Shown here in pieces: positions 53,299 to 61,608 of a stretch of 64,000 bases of DNA. Every line of letters starts with the position of its first letter. Position 1 is the first letter of the stretch. The DNA lies in assembly GCA_041660525.1 (NCBI GenBank), contig JBAZWD010000007.1, positions 70,178 through 134,177 on the forward strand, given 5' to 3'. The notes under the pieces are model-generated. The model did not search any database. It saw only the letters and a list, made by a program, of their open reading frames with translations, and was not told the DNA's origin. A program made the translations under genes and the position numbers. This DNA comes from JABCZS01 sp041660525. GTDB lineage: Bacteria; Pseudomonadota; Gammaproteobacteria; JABCZS01.

Positions 53299-53304
53299 AT
53301 TATA
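53299..53304 (-). promoter_or_regulatory. Possible -10 box of the rpsF operon
   Basis: TATAAT reads on the minus strand about 69 bases before the rpsF start, leaving a leader. No convincing -35 box is seen 16-18 bases upstream, so this is tentative. Leaders of this operon often bind ribosomal protein S6:S18; I could not recognise that structure here. Confidence 0.3.
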
Positions 53305-53335
53305 CTGGATTTTTTAACTACTGGGAAGATCAAAG

Positions 53336-54319
53336 ATGTCTGATCATTTTCACCCCTGTCCGTGGCTGGCGAATGGCCATCTACAAACCTGGGCTGGCTC
53401 TATATTGCCGCGCGCGAAACAAAATACGCGATTAGAGCAATTATACCTAGCCGATGGCGACTTCCTAGAATTACATTGGCTCGATGCGGCAAAGCTAGAT
53501 GCGCCGCTGCTCATTTTATTACATGGTTTAGAAGGATCAGTAAATTCTTCTTATATTCAAGGCATGTTAAAAATTGCCCGGGAACACCAATGGCGCGCAG
53601 TTGTGCCACATTTGCGTGGCAGTGGCGGACGCATGAATATGTTGCCAGAAGCTTATCATGCAGGAAAAACAGAAGATTTTGATATTGTCTTGCAATACAT
53701 TCGCTCACTTTATCCCAACGTTTTCTGTGCGAGCGTTGGTTTTTCTTTAGGTGCAAATGTCTTATTAAAATATTTAGGCGAGCAATCTTCGCAACATTAT
53801 ATTCACACAGCCATAGGCGTATCCGTGCCCTTTGATCTAAAAGCCAGCGTTATGTATATGAATAAATTTTACAATAAAATGTTTGTGCGCCATTTAAAAA
53901 AATCCACAATGGAAAAAATAAAAAACAATATGCAAATGCCCGTTAACGCTTTAGAACTTGCACAAATTAAAACACTTTATGATTTTGACGATAAAATCAC
54001 AGCGCCACTGCATGGCTTTTTAAATGCAGAAGATTATTATCAAAAAAGTAGCTGTATTCATTTTTTGAAAAACATTCAAACGCCAACTTTAATTATTCAT
54101 GCAAAAGATGATCCCATGATTCCAAAAAATGTTATTCCAAGCAAAGCACAAGTCAGTGATAAAGTGATTTTAGATATTCAAGAACATGGGGGGCACGTAG
54201 GATTTATTCGTTGCGAAAAATTTAATAAAATTCAATGTTGGGTAGAGGAGCGGGTTTTAGCTTATTTAAACAAGACGTGTTACACGCGCGTGAATAATTG
54301 CGCCTTATTTAATATCTAA
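53336..54319 (+). CDS. yheT: YheT family alpha/beta hydrolase
   Basis: Alpha/beta hydrolase of the YheT/UPF0017 family (327 residues); the substrate is unknown, probably an ester. CPWLANGHLQTWAGSILPR is the family start. The nucleophile Ser is in GFSLGANVLLKYLG, the acid Asp in HAKDDPMIP and the His in HGGHVGFI. The last 15 or so residues (NKTCYTRVNNCALFNI) are not family sequence: they are read from a 38-base copy of tadA DNA in the opposite sense (54268-54305). Convergent, with a 4-base overlap, to the TIR gene. Confidence 0.9.
   Translation: MSDHFHPCPWLANGHLQTWAGSILPRAKQNTRLEQLYLADGDFLELHWLDAAKLDAPLLILLHGLEGSVNSSYIQGMLKIAREHQWRAVVPHLRGSGGRMNMLPEAYHAGKTEDFDIVLQYIRSLYPNVFCASVGFSLGANVLLKYLGEQSSQHYIHTAIGVSVPFDLKASVMYMNKFYNKMFVRHLKKSTMEKIKNNMQMPVNALELAQIKTLYDFDDKITAPLHGFLNAEDYYQKSSCIHFLKNIQTPTLIIHAKDDPMIPKNVIPSKAQVSDKVILDIQEHGGHVGFIRCEKFNKIQCWVEERVLAYLNKTCYTRVNNCALFNI
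54268..54305. repeat. 38-bp tadA-derived repeat, left copy
   Basis: 36 of 38 bases equal 57167-57204, in the same orientation. The right copy codes on the minus strand for GAIIHARVTRLV of TadA, a conserved stretch, so this left copy is a tadA fragment now serving as the 3' end of yheT. The two copies bracket the TIR gene. Confidence 0.85.
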
Positions 54320-57000
54320 CCAAACTTCTTAGATGGCTGTACATACCCACTCATGCCAGCAATATTATTTTTTATAGATGCCTTGCCCTTCCAACGATCA
54401 TGAACACCTTTAGTAGTAGATGCACTACCACCACTTAAATGATTTGAACTACTCACTGTGGGTCCAGCATAACTAGGCACTGATTGAGTTATCCTTAAAG
54501 TCTCATTGCTTAACTCTAATTCAATGTTAACAAACTTGGTTTCTAGATTATCCCACAATAATTGATAACCATCTTGCAATGATTCATTACGTCCATTTAA
54601 ATGAATACCTAATAGTGCGCGAATAAAGCTCATGGGACTTATCATTTTTGCCATAAAATCGTAATAATTATCTGCTTTTTTACAATCACGAATAAGATTT
54701 TGATTAATTCCAGGTGGGAATGCGGTAGCAAATTCACCTTGGTATAATAGCGGAATAACGCTATTAGAATTTTGCTGCATTCTTTTTTCTATCGCGGCCC
54801 ATTCTTTGCCGACATTGGTTTTATCATCTTGGGCACGTAATTTTAAACGCTCTGAACCAATTAATAAAAAATAATTACTTTTAGCAATATTATCCATCAT
54901 ACAACTTGTAATATTACCCGTCATACTAACAACATCTAAAAATACTTTGACGCCTAAGGTTTTTAAATCTCTCTCTAAGCGCAACAAAAAAGACTGTAAC
55001 TCTAGGTTGGCGGCTTTACCTACATCGGTAGTATCATCTTCCCAAGCATAACTGATGTAACAAGCCAGTGGATGATGAAAACTATTTTGCATCATCCGTT
55101 TAATATCACTCAGAAAGTTTTGGAAAGCACGCTCTTTGGGCATCAATCCGTGTTTTTTAAATTGGTTTAAGTGAATTTCCAATAACTGTGCTTGATGCTC
55201 TACTGCAGCCTTTGCTTGCTTGAGGCCATCTTTTGCTTTTTGCTCTTGATGAAACTTATTTTGCCATTCAAACTCCCTTTTCCCTAATTCTGCTTGTGCT
55301 TCTTGTAGTGCTGTTTGTAATTGAGTTAAATCGCGCCCGTGCGTTTGCTGCAAATCTTCACTATCCTTACCTTCATTTTCCAATACTTTTAAACGACTTT
55401 TTAAGGATGAACATTGTGCAGATAATTGTTGATTTTCATGTTCTAGTTGTCTTTTTTCATTTTGCAATTGTTGTGCTTGTGTTTGCAGCTGGATAAGATC
55501 TAAGGAAGAAACGGTAGATTGTTGTAATGTCTGTATTCTTTGCTTTAATTGATCCAGCTCTACAGTTTTATCTCTAATTAATTTTTCACTTACAGCTAAA
55601 CGCTGCTCTAATATACTAACACTTGCTGTTGTAGCCACTATTTCTTGGCTTCTAGTTTCATTTAAAGTAATTTGTTGTTCTAAAGCTTGTTGGCTATTTT
55701 CAATCAATTCTTTTGCGGCTAACTGTTGGGCTTGTGAAGCAGCAAGTTCATTTGTAGTTTGTGCTAATTGGGCAGTGAGTTGTGCTCTTTCTTGCGTGTG
55801 CTGCGCACGTTCTGCTAAAATTTGAGCTTGTGCAACGGCCAGCGCTTGGCGTAATTGTGCATTTTCAGCTTCCATGTCACTGAATGTTTGCAAGTCTTTG
55901 CTTGCTAATTGTTCTATGACCGGAATTGTGGCCATGTGAGTAGAACTTAACGTGTCCATTTCTTTTAGTAGTGAATACTCTTGACCCAGAGCAAGATATT
56001 CGCGACTGGCCATGCGGTTTAGTATACCGCGAATCACGTCTTTTAATTCATCTACGTTATCAAGGTCTTCAATTGGAATTTCTCTGCCATCATCTGGATT
56101 TTTATATCTGAACCGAAGGAAGAGATTACCCTTATCGTCGATACCTCTACCAACAATAAGTTTATAATCCTCCATTTCTTTTTTGTATGTTTTCGGTGGA
56201 ACGCTTTGCTTATCTACTAAATCACCTTCTAAATTTGCTAATATTTGCGTGGCAGTCAAAGGCGCCGCCTTTGATTCACCATAAGTACGAATGATAAATT
56301 TCGGGAATATACTACCATTTCCAAGAAGTTTGTCTGCTTCGGTCACCACGGCCATGGCTTTATCTTCAATTTTTGCGCGAAGCGCAAGGGTAATATGACG
56401 AAGTTGTTCGGGATCCGGCTCACCTTGTAGCACGATTTTTTCATAGACAAATTCTGCAAGTCTAGTCAATGCAGAACTATCATCTTTATATATTTGCGGA
56501 TTTTGAACAACGATATCTTTTGCAGCACTAATCGCCTCGGCATAAACAAGAGTGTCGATAAAAAAATCAAGGCGTTTAAGACCATTGAAGCGACTTTCTA
56601 TTTCGTTAGGGCTACGAGAAAGACCTGGCCACCCTCCCGAACTCTTTGCCGCTAAATAAAAACGCCACTTTTCTTCAATCCTATCATTATCGTTCCACTT
56701 TAACAGCTTGAATAATGTTGCCAAGAAGGAGAATTCTACAACCATTGGCTTCTCGGCTTTTTGATGCTCATTAAAATTCGTTTGATTTACATATTGCTCA
56801 ATAAGAAAACCAATGCGATCACGAATTTCTTTGGTATTTCTAGGATACAGCTCGCCTTCAGCAAGCCCAAGCCAGGCACGATTCACTAAATTATTTTTTG
56901 CGAGCAGTTTTGCTTTTAACTCGGGATTATCATAAACATTGATAAGCCTATAAATCTTAGCTTTCAATAGCTGGCGTTTTTGTTTATTCGTTGCCATCAT
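54316..57000 (-). CDS. Coiled-coil protein with TIR domain
   Basis: An 894-residue protein in three parts. Residues 1 to about 365 are a globular helical region I do not recognise (DFFIDTLVYAEAISAAKDI, DDKGNLFLRFRYKN). About 375-640 is a long Gln/Leu-rich coiled coil. About 643-800 is a TIR domain: ACYISYAWEDD, LERDLKTLGVKVFLDV, SNYFLLIGSERL and GKEWAAIEKRMQQ, where the Glu in WAAIE (near 737) fits the catalytic Glu of NAD-cleaving TIRs. The tail (SSSNHLSGGSASTTKG) is Ser-rich. It could be an NADase of defence or a secreted effector; neither is shown. A GGAGAG site precedes two adjacent ATGs (57000, 56997). It follows tadA by 14 bases. Confidence 0.8.
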   Translation of the reverse strand: MMATNKQKRQLLKAKIYRLINVYDNPELKAKLLAKNNLVNRAWLGLAEGELYPRNTKEIRDRIGFLIEQYVNQTNFNEHQKAEKPMVVEFSFLATLFKLLKWNDNDRIEEKWRFYLAAKSSGGWPGLSRSPNEIESRFNGLKRLDFFIDTLVYAEAISAAKDIVVQNPQIYKDDSSALTRLAEFVYEKIVLQGEPDPEQLRHITLALRAKIEDKAMAVVTEADKLLGNGSIFPKFIIRTYGESKAAPLTATQILANLEGDLVDKQSVPPKTYKKEMEDYKLIVGRGIDDKGNLFLRFRYKNPDDGREIPIEDLDNVDELKDVIRGILNRMASREYLALGQEYSLLKEMDTLSSTHMATIPVIEQLASKDLQTFSDMEAENAQLRQALAVAQAQILAERAQHTQERAQLTAQLAQTTNELAASQAQQLAAKELIENSQQALEQQITLNETRSQEIVATTASVSILEQRLAVSEKLIRDKTVELDQLKQRIQTLQQSTVSSLDLIQLQTQAQQLQNEKRQLEHENQQLSAQCSSLKSRLKVLENEGKDSEDLQQTHGRDLTQLQTALQEAQAELGKREFEWQNKFHQEQKAKDGLKQAKAAVEHQAQLLEIHLNQFKKHGLMPKERAFQNFLSDIKRMMQNSFHHPLACYISYAWEDDTTDVGKAANLELQSFLLRLERDLKTLGVKVFLDVVSMTGNITSCMMDNIAKSNYFLLIGSERLKLRAQDDKTNVGKEWAAIEKRMQQNSNSVIPLLYQGEFATAFPPGINQNLIRDCKKADNYYDFMAKMISPMSFIRALLGIHLNGRNESLQDGYQLLWDNLETKFVNIELELSNETLRITQSVPSYAGPTVSSSNHLSGGSASTTKGVHDRWKGKASIKNNIAGMSGYVQPSKKFG

Positions 57001-57014
57001 AACTCTCCACGATT

Positions 57015-57470
57015 TTATCTTCTCTGCCTAAAAAAATCTTGCAATAATTCTTTACTTTGAGCAGCCAATACGCCGCCTTGAATGGTTAAAGGATGCGTCC
57101 AAGGCAATATATCTAATAAGTTTAAAGCACCGCCTAGCATGCCTGTTTTAGGATCATGGGCACCATAAACAAGACGTGTTACGCGCGCGTGAATAATTGC
57201 ACCTAAACACATGGCACAAGGTTCAAGGGTGACATAAAGTGTGGTATTTAATAAGCGATAATTTTCTAAATAAATGCCGCCGGCGCGAAGGGCTACCATT
57301 TCTGCATGCGCGCTGGGATCATGTCTTGCAATCGGTTGATTCCAACCCATCGCAATTATTTTATCGTCATGCACTAACACAGCGCCCACCGGCACTTCAT
57401 TTTGTTTTGCTGCATGCCGCGCTAATTCTAGCGCTTGGGACATAAATTGTTCGTCGAATTGAGTTGTCAT
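57015..57470 (-). CDS. tadA: tRNA-adenosine deaminase
   Basis: Deaminates A34 to inosine in tRNA-Arg. The 151-residue enzyme has the zinc and catalytic motifs SAHAEMVAL and LEPCAMCLGAIIHARV, with LVYGAHDPKTG next. It appears intact. A 38-base internal stretch (57167-57204) is repeated 2.9 kb away beyond the TIR gene, so the 3' half of tadA and the TIR gene may have arrived together. Confidence 0.95.
   Translation of the reverse strand: MTTQFDEQFMSQALELARHAAKQNEVPVGAVLVHDDKIIAMGWNQPIARHDPSAHAEMVALRAGGIYLENYRLLNTTLYVTLEPCAMCLGAIIHARVTRLVYGAHDPKTGMLGGALNLLDILPWTHPLTIQGGVLAAQSKELLQDFFRQRR
57167..57204. repeat. 38-bp tadA repeat, right (parental) copy
   Basis: This internal part of tadA codes for the conserved GAIIHARVTRLV. 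It differs at only 2 of 38 positions from the copy at 54268-54305. Both copies lie in the same orientation, 2,899 bases apart. Confidence 0.85.
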
Positions 57471-57560
57471 ATTTTAATTATGCATGCTTGTGTGCTTTTA
57501 TATAAGCTTTTAGCACTGCATTAATACATGTTTGATAGCCCTTACTTTTTTTCCAAACCA

Positions 57561-58403
57561 TTACAAACCAATAAAGGTATAGTTAATACCGGCACGGATG
57601 ACATTACCGTTAAAGCGTGTTGTGGAGCTTGCATCGCTGACGGTTTCTAAGAAAGTACCATCATGGCCGTATTGTAAAATTTGCGGAAGCTGATTGTTTA
57701 CACTGCCAAGATCATAATATAAATACTCAAGCTTAGCGCTTAAATTTTGTATAAACATCCACTCCAGACCAGCGCCGGCTGTCCAGCCAAACTCCGTATC
57801 GGAAAAATTCCCAGAAGTACCAAATGGCTCAGGAGTGTCACTAAATCCAAGCATTTCGGTAATAGTAGTACTAGTTCTAACCCCGCCATAAGCAAGTCCG
57901 CCGGTAACATAAGTAAACAAATTTGGCATTGCAAGCACACCCATACGGCCACGTACAGTACCCAAATAATCCAGACTTTCCGATGATTCAATGAGTCCTG
58001 TGGAAACTGCATCAAAGTTTGCGCCTTCAACAAGGCCTGAATTCATAATCGAGCCTTCGCTAGTTGGACTTGTTAAACCTTGAATATCCGCTTCAATACC
58101 AAAAACAAAAAATTCACGGTATTGCTGGTTATAACCAATTTGTCCGCCACCTATAAAACTCTCATTATCGGTGGAAACATTACCAGTACCCTGCGCGGCC
58201 ACTGCGCCAGCAATATCACCATTTAGCAAAGGAATTGTGGATACATTTGTAGTGGTTGTATCTACTGAATTATTGGACCATAAATAACCTGCATTCAAAC
58301 CTGCATAAAACCCGGTCCACTCAACTGCTTGTTCATGGGCAAAAACGCTGCTCGTTGTAACAACGGCAATAAATGTAGTGTTTATTAATAAAATTTTTCT
58401 CAT
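57561..58403 (-). CDS. Outer membrane beta-barrel protein
   Basis: Small porin-like or OmpA-like barrel of 280 residues. A signal peptide of about 22 residues ends SSVFA. AVEWTGFYAGLNAGYLWSNN, GGGQIGYNQQYREFFVFGIE, GTVRGRMGVLAMPNLFTYVT and TAGAGLEWMFIQNLSAKLEYL are amphipathic strands typical of the family, and the protein ends with an aromatic strand (IRAGINYTFIGL) suited to BAM recognition. It starts only 9 bases after guaA with an AAGGAT site, so it may be partly transcribed from guaBA. Confidence 0.9.
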   Translation of the reverse strand: MRKILLINTTFIAVVTTSSVFAHEQAVEWTGFYAGLNAGYLWSNNSVDTTTTNVSTIPLLNGDIAGAVAAQGTGNVSTDNESFIGGGQIGYNQQYREFFVFGIEADIQGLTSPTSEGSIMNSGLVEGANFDAVSTGLIESSESLDYLGTVRGRMGVLAMPNLFTYVTGGLAYGGVRTSTTITEMLGFSDTPEPFGTSGNFSDTEFGWTAGAGLEWMFIQNLSAKLEYLYYDLGSVNNQLPQILQYGHDGTFLETVSDASSTTRFNGNVIRAGINYTFIGL

Positions 58404-58412
58404 ATAATATCC

Positions 58413-59990
58413 TTATTCCCATTCAATCGTCGCGGGTGGCTTACTGGAAATATCGTAAGTGACTCGTGAAATACCTTTGACTTCATTGATAATACGATTA
58501 GACACTTGCGCTAATAATTCATAAGGCAGTGGCGCCCAATGTGCGGTCATGAAATCTTGTGTTTGAACTGCGCGTAAACTCACGACGTAATCGTAAACAC
58601 GATCATCACCCATCACTGCTACGGATTTTACCGGCATAAAAACTACAAAGGCTTGGCTGACTTTTTCATACCAACCGGACTTGCGCAATTCTTCGATAAA
58701 AATTGCATCGGCGCGGCGCAATAGAAGAATATATTCTTCTTTTATTTCACCTAAAATTCTTACGGCTAAACCAGGGCCTGGAAATGGATGATTAAATACC
58801 ATGTCTTTGGGAAGGCCTAATTCTAAGCCTATTTTGCGTACTTCGTCTTTAAATAATTCGCGTAATGGTTCTAGTAATTTTAAGTCCATGCGTTCGGGCA
58901 ATCCACCTACATTGTGATGGGATTTAATTAAATGTGAACCACCTAAGCCTGCTTGCGCGGATTCAATAACGTCAGAATAAATAGTGCCTTGTGCAAGCCA
59001 TTTTGCATTTTTAATTTCTTTAGCATGTTGCTCGAACGATTCTACAAATAATCGACCAATGATTTTTCTTTTTTCTTCGGGGTCAGTCACATTTTTCAAG
59101 CCATCATAAAAAGTATTTTTGGCGTCCACACAATGCACAGTGATGCCCATATTTTTTTGCATAATGGCTAGAACATTTTCAACTTCGTTTAATCTTAATA
59201 AACCGGTGTCAACCAGTACGCAATGTAATTGCTCCCCGATGGCGCGATGTAATAATGCTGCTAATACTGCAGAATCTACGCCACCGGATAAACCTAAAAT
59301 TACCGCATCACTGCCCACTTGTTGTTTAATGTTTTCAATACTATTTTCGATAATACTTTCTGCTTTCCATAGTGCTTCACAACCGCAAATATGATTTACA
59401 AATTTTGAAAAAATACGAGCGCCTTGTGGCGTATGCGATACTTCTGGATGAAATTGTAAGCCATAGAATTTACGTTTTTCATCAGCCATCGCCGCTAAAG
59501 GTGAATTTCCTGAATGCGCAATGCAATGAAATCCGGATGGCAGGCTTTCAACTTTATCACCATGACTCATCCATACATCTAAAATCGCTTGTCCATCTGC
59601 ATTAACCTGATCTTCGATCTCTGAAAATAATTCACTGTGATTTTCAAGTATTATTTGCGCAGAACCGTATTCACGTTTTTGCGAATTTAATACTTGTCCG
59701 CCTAATTGCGCAGCCATGGTTTGCATGCCATAACAAATACCTAGAACAGGACAACCTAATTCAAAAACAATTTCCGGGGCACGTGGTGAACTTGCTGTAG
59801 TTACTGTTTTTGGACCACCGGATAAAATGATTCCTTTGGGTGCAAATTTTTTAATTTTGGCAGCATCCGTTGTGAAGGGATGCACTTCGCAAAAAACGCC
59901 TAATTCACGCACGCGTCTTGCAATTAATTGTGTATATTGCGAACCAAAATCTAGAATTAAAATTCGATCACTGTGTACATCTTTTGTCAT
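58413..59990 (-). CDS. guaA: GMP synthase (glutamine-hydrolysing)
   Basis: Makes GMP from XMP. The N-terminal class I glutamine amidotransferase has the nucleophile Cys in VLGICYGMQTMAAQ and the His-Glu pair in GLQFHPEVSHT. The ATP-pyrophosphatase domain has LSGGVDSAVLAALLH, and the C-terminal dimerisation domain ends DISSKPPATIEWE. Length 525 is standard. It lies 1 base after guaB. Confidence 0.97.
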   Translation of the reverse strand: MTKDVHSDRILILDFGSQYTQLIARRVRELGVFCEVHPFTTDAAKIKKFAPKGIILSGGPKTVTTASSPRAPEIVFELGCPVLGICYGMQTMAAQLGGQVLNSQKREYGSAQIILENHSELFSEIEDQVNADGQAILDVWMSHGDKVESLPSGFHCIAHSGNSPLAAMADEKRKFYGLQFHPEVSHTPQGARIFSKFVNHICGCEALWKAESIIENSIENIKQQVGSDAVILGLSGGVDSAVLAALLHRAIGEQLHCVLVDTGLLRLNEVENVLAIMQKNMGITVHCVDAKNTFYDGLKNVTDPEEKRKIIGRLFVESFEQHAKEIKNAKWLAQGTIYSDVIESAQAGLGGSHLIKSHHNVGGLPERMDLKLLEPLRELFKDEVRKIGLELGLPKDMVFNHPFPGPGLAVRILGEIKEEYILLLRRADAIFIEELRKSGWYEKVSQAFVVFMPVKSVAVMGDDRVYDYVVSLRAVQTQDFMTAHWAPLPYELLAQVSNRIINEVKGISRVTYDISSKPPATIEWE

Positions 59991-59991
59991 C

Positions 59992-61467
59992 TTAACTATC
60001 CGTTTGGTAATTGGGCGCTTCTTTGGTAATGGTCACATCATGTACGTGACTTTCTTTAATGCCAGCACTGGTGACACGAACAAAACTTGTTTGTGTGCGT
60101 AAATCATGAATAGTTTGTGAACCGGTGTAACCCATGCCTGCACGCAAGCCGCCTAAAAGTTGTTGAATAATGCCTAAAATAGCGCCTTTATATGGCACGC
60201 GACCTTCGATACCTTCAGGTACTAATTTATCGCTGGTTTTATTGGATTGAAAATAACGATCGCTTGATCCATAAGTTTGACTCATCGCGCCCATTGATCC
60301 CATGCCGCGATAAGATTTATAAGAACGACCTTGATAAAATTCTACTTGTCCAGGCGCTTCTTCTGTGCCTGCAAATAATCCACCTATCATCACGGTATTT
60401 GCGCCAGCAGCAATGGCTTTTGCAATATCACCTGAATGACGAACACCGCCATCGGCGATCACACAGACTTTAGAATTTTTTAAAGCTTGCGCAACTTGAT
60501 AAATTGCTGTGATTTGCGGCATACCTACGCCCGCAATAATTCTTGTTGTGCAAATTGATCCAGGGCCAATGCCTACTTTTACTGCATCAGCACCCGCTTT
60601 TGCTAAAGCAAGCGCAGCATCTGCTGTTGCAATATTGCCACCGATTACATCAATATGCGGATAATTTTTCTTCACCATCGATACTCTGTCTAAGACACCT
60701 TGTGCATGTCCATGTGCAGTATCTACAACTAATACATCAACGCCCGCTTCTACTAAAGCGATCACACGTTCTTCGGTACCTGCGCCTACACCAATTGCAG
60801 CGCCGACACGTAAATGTCCTTGACTATCTTTTGCGGCCAAGGGTTTATCTTTAGCTTTTTGAATATCTTTAACAGTAATTAATCCTGTGAGATTGAAGTT
60901 ATGATCAACCACTAACATTTTTTCAATACGATGATGATGTAATAATCCCAATACGGTTTCTTTATCCGTACCTTCTTGCACGGTAACTAATTTATCTTGT
61001 CCAGTCATGATTTGTGAAACAGGAATATCTAAACGATTTTCAAAACGAATATCACGATTGGTGACTATACCCACCAATTTTTTATTTTCAACAACCGGCA
61101 CGCCTGAGATATGATTATTTTCAATTAATTGTAAAAGTTCACGCACCGTAGTTTGCGGCGATATCGTAATCGGATCGCGAATAATCCCACTTTCGTATTT
61201 TTTAACCTGCCGCACTTCATGCGCTTGTTGCTCTATCGATAAATTCTTATGAATAATCCCAAGCCCACCTTCTTGTGCTAAAGCAATTGCTAAACGTGCT
61301 TCAGTAACAGTATCCATCGCTGAAGACAACAAAGGTATATTCAATATAATGTTTTCAGTTAGTTTTGTAGATAAATCTGCCTGTGCAGGCGTTAAAGTAG
61401 AATGCCGGGGGACAAGAAGAACATCATCAAAGGTCAAGGCAACTTCTGTGGGTAGCGTAGTGCTCAT
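59992..61467 (-). CDS. guaB: IMP dehydrogenase
   Basis: Oxidises IMP to XMP with NAD, the committed step to GMP. The 491-residue protein has the N-terminal TFDDVLLVPRHSTL, the two CBS domains (about 95-200), the catalytic Cys in GIGPGSICTTRIIAGVG, the flap GRVPYKGAI with its Arg, and the usual C-terminus. An AGAGGTG site precedes the ATG. It is cotranscribed with guaA and is divergent from the AlbA_2 gene; its promoter is not clear. Confidence 0.97.
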   Translation of the reverse strand: MSTTLPTEVALTFDDVLLVPRHSTLTPAQADLSTKLTENIILNIPLLSSAMDTVTEARLAIALAQEGGLGIIHKNLSIEQQAHEVRQVKKYESGIIRDPITISPQTTVRELLQLIENNHISGVPVVENKKLVGIVTNRDIRFENRLDIPVSQIMTGQDKLVTVQEGTDKETVLGLLHHHRIEKMLVVDHNFNLTGLITVKDIQKAKDKPLAAKDSQGHLRVGAAIGVGAGTEERVIALVEAGVDVLVVDTAHGHAQGVLDRVSMVKKNYPHIDVIGGNIATADAALALAKAGADAVKVGIGPGSICTTRIIAGVGMPQITAIYQVAQALKNSKVCVIADGGVRHSGDIAKAIAAGANTVMIGGLFAGTEEAPGQVEFYQGRSYKSYRGMGSMGAMSQTYGSSDRYFQSNKTSDKLVPEGIEGRVPYKGAILGIIQQLLGGLRAGMGYTGSQTIHDLRTQTSFVRVTSAGIKESHVHDVTITKEAPNYQTDS

Positions 61468-61541
61468 CGTTCACCTCTAAATTAAAGAAGATAGGCTAAA
61501 ATAAGCTGCTTATGATACCACATAATTACGTAAAAAGTAGT

Positions 61542-61597
61542 GGTGCAATTGGTGCAATTGTATTATACTTGGTGCAATTGGTGCAATTGGTGCAATT
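61542..61597. repeat. Five GGTGCAATT direct repeats around a -10-like box
   Basis: Exact 9-base units GGTGCAATT occur at 61542, 61551, 61571, 61580 and 61589. The two groups (2 and 3 units) flank an 11-base spacer that contains TATACT (61563-61568), a possible -10 box for the following gene, whose ATG is at 61609. This arrangement suggests an iteron-like operator. Confidence 0.85.
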
Positions 61598-61608
61598 GAA
61601 GGTAAGAT

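Noticed and set aside
53440..53760. Open frames overlapping yheT on either strand
   Set aside because: The yheT frame has all catalytic motifs; the alternatives have none and lack ribosome sites.
54268..57204. The 38-bp repeats as attL/attR of an integrase-type element
   Set aside because: No integrase or excision gene lies between them, and the repeat is internal to tadA, not at its 3' end; recombination or duplication is simpler.
59119..60854. Several plus-strand open frames opposite guaA and guaB
   Set aside because: They are complements of highly conserved genes, with Leu/His/Gln-rich low-complexity translations.
61542..61597. GGTGCAATT repeats as a CRISPR array or part of one
   Set aside because: Units are 9 bases and mostly adjacent, with no spacers and no cas genes nearby.
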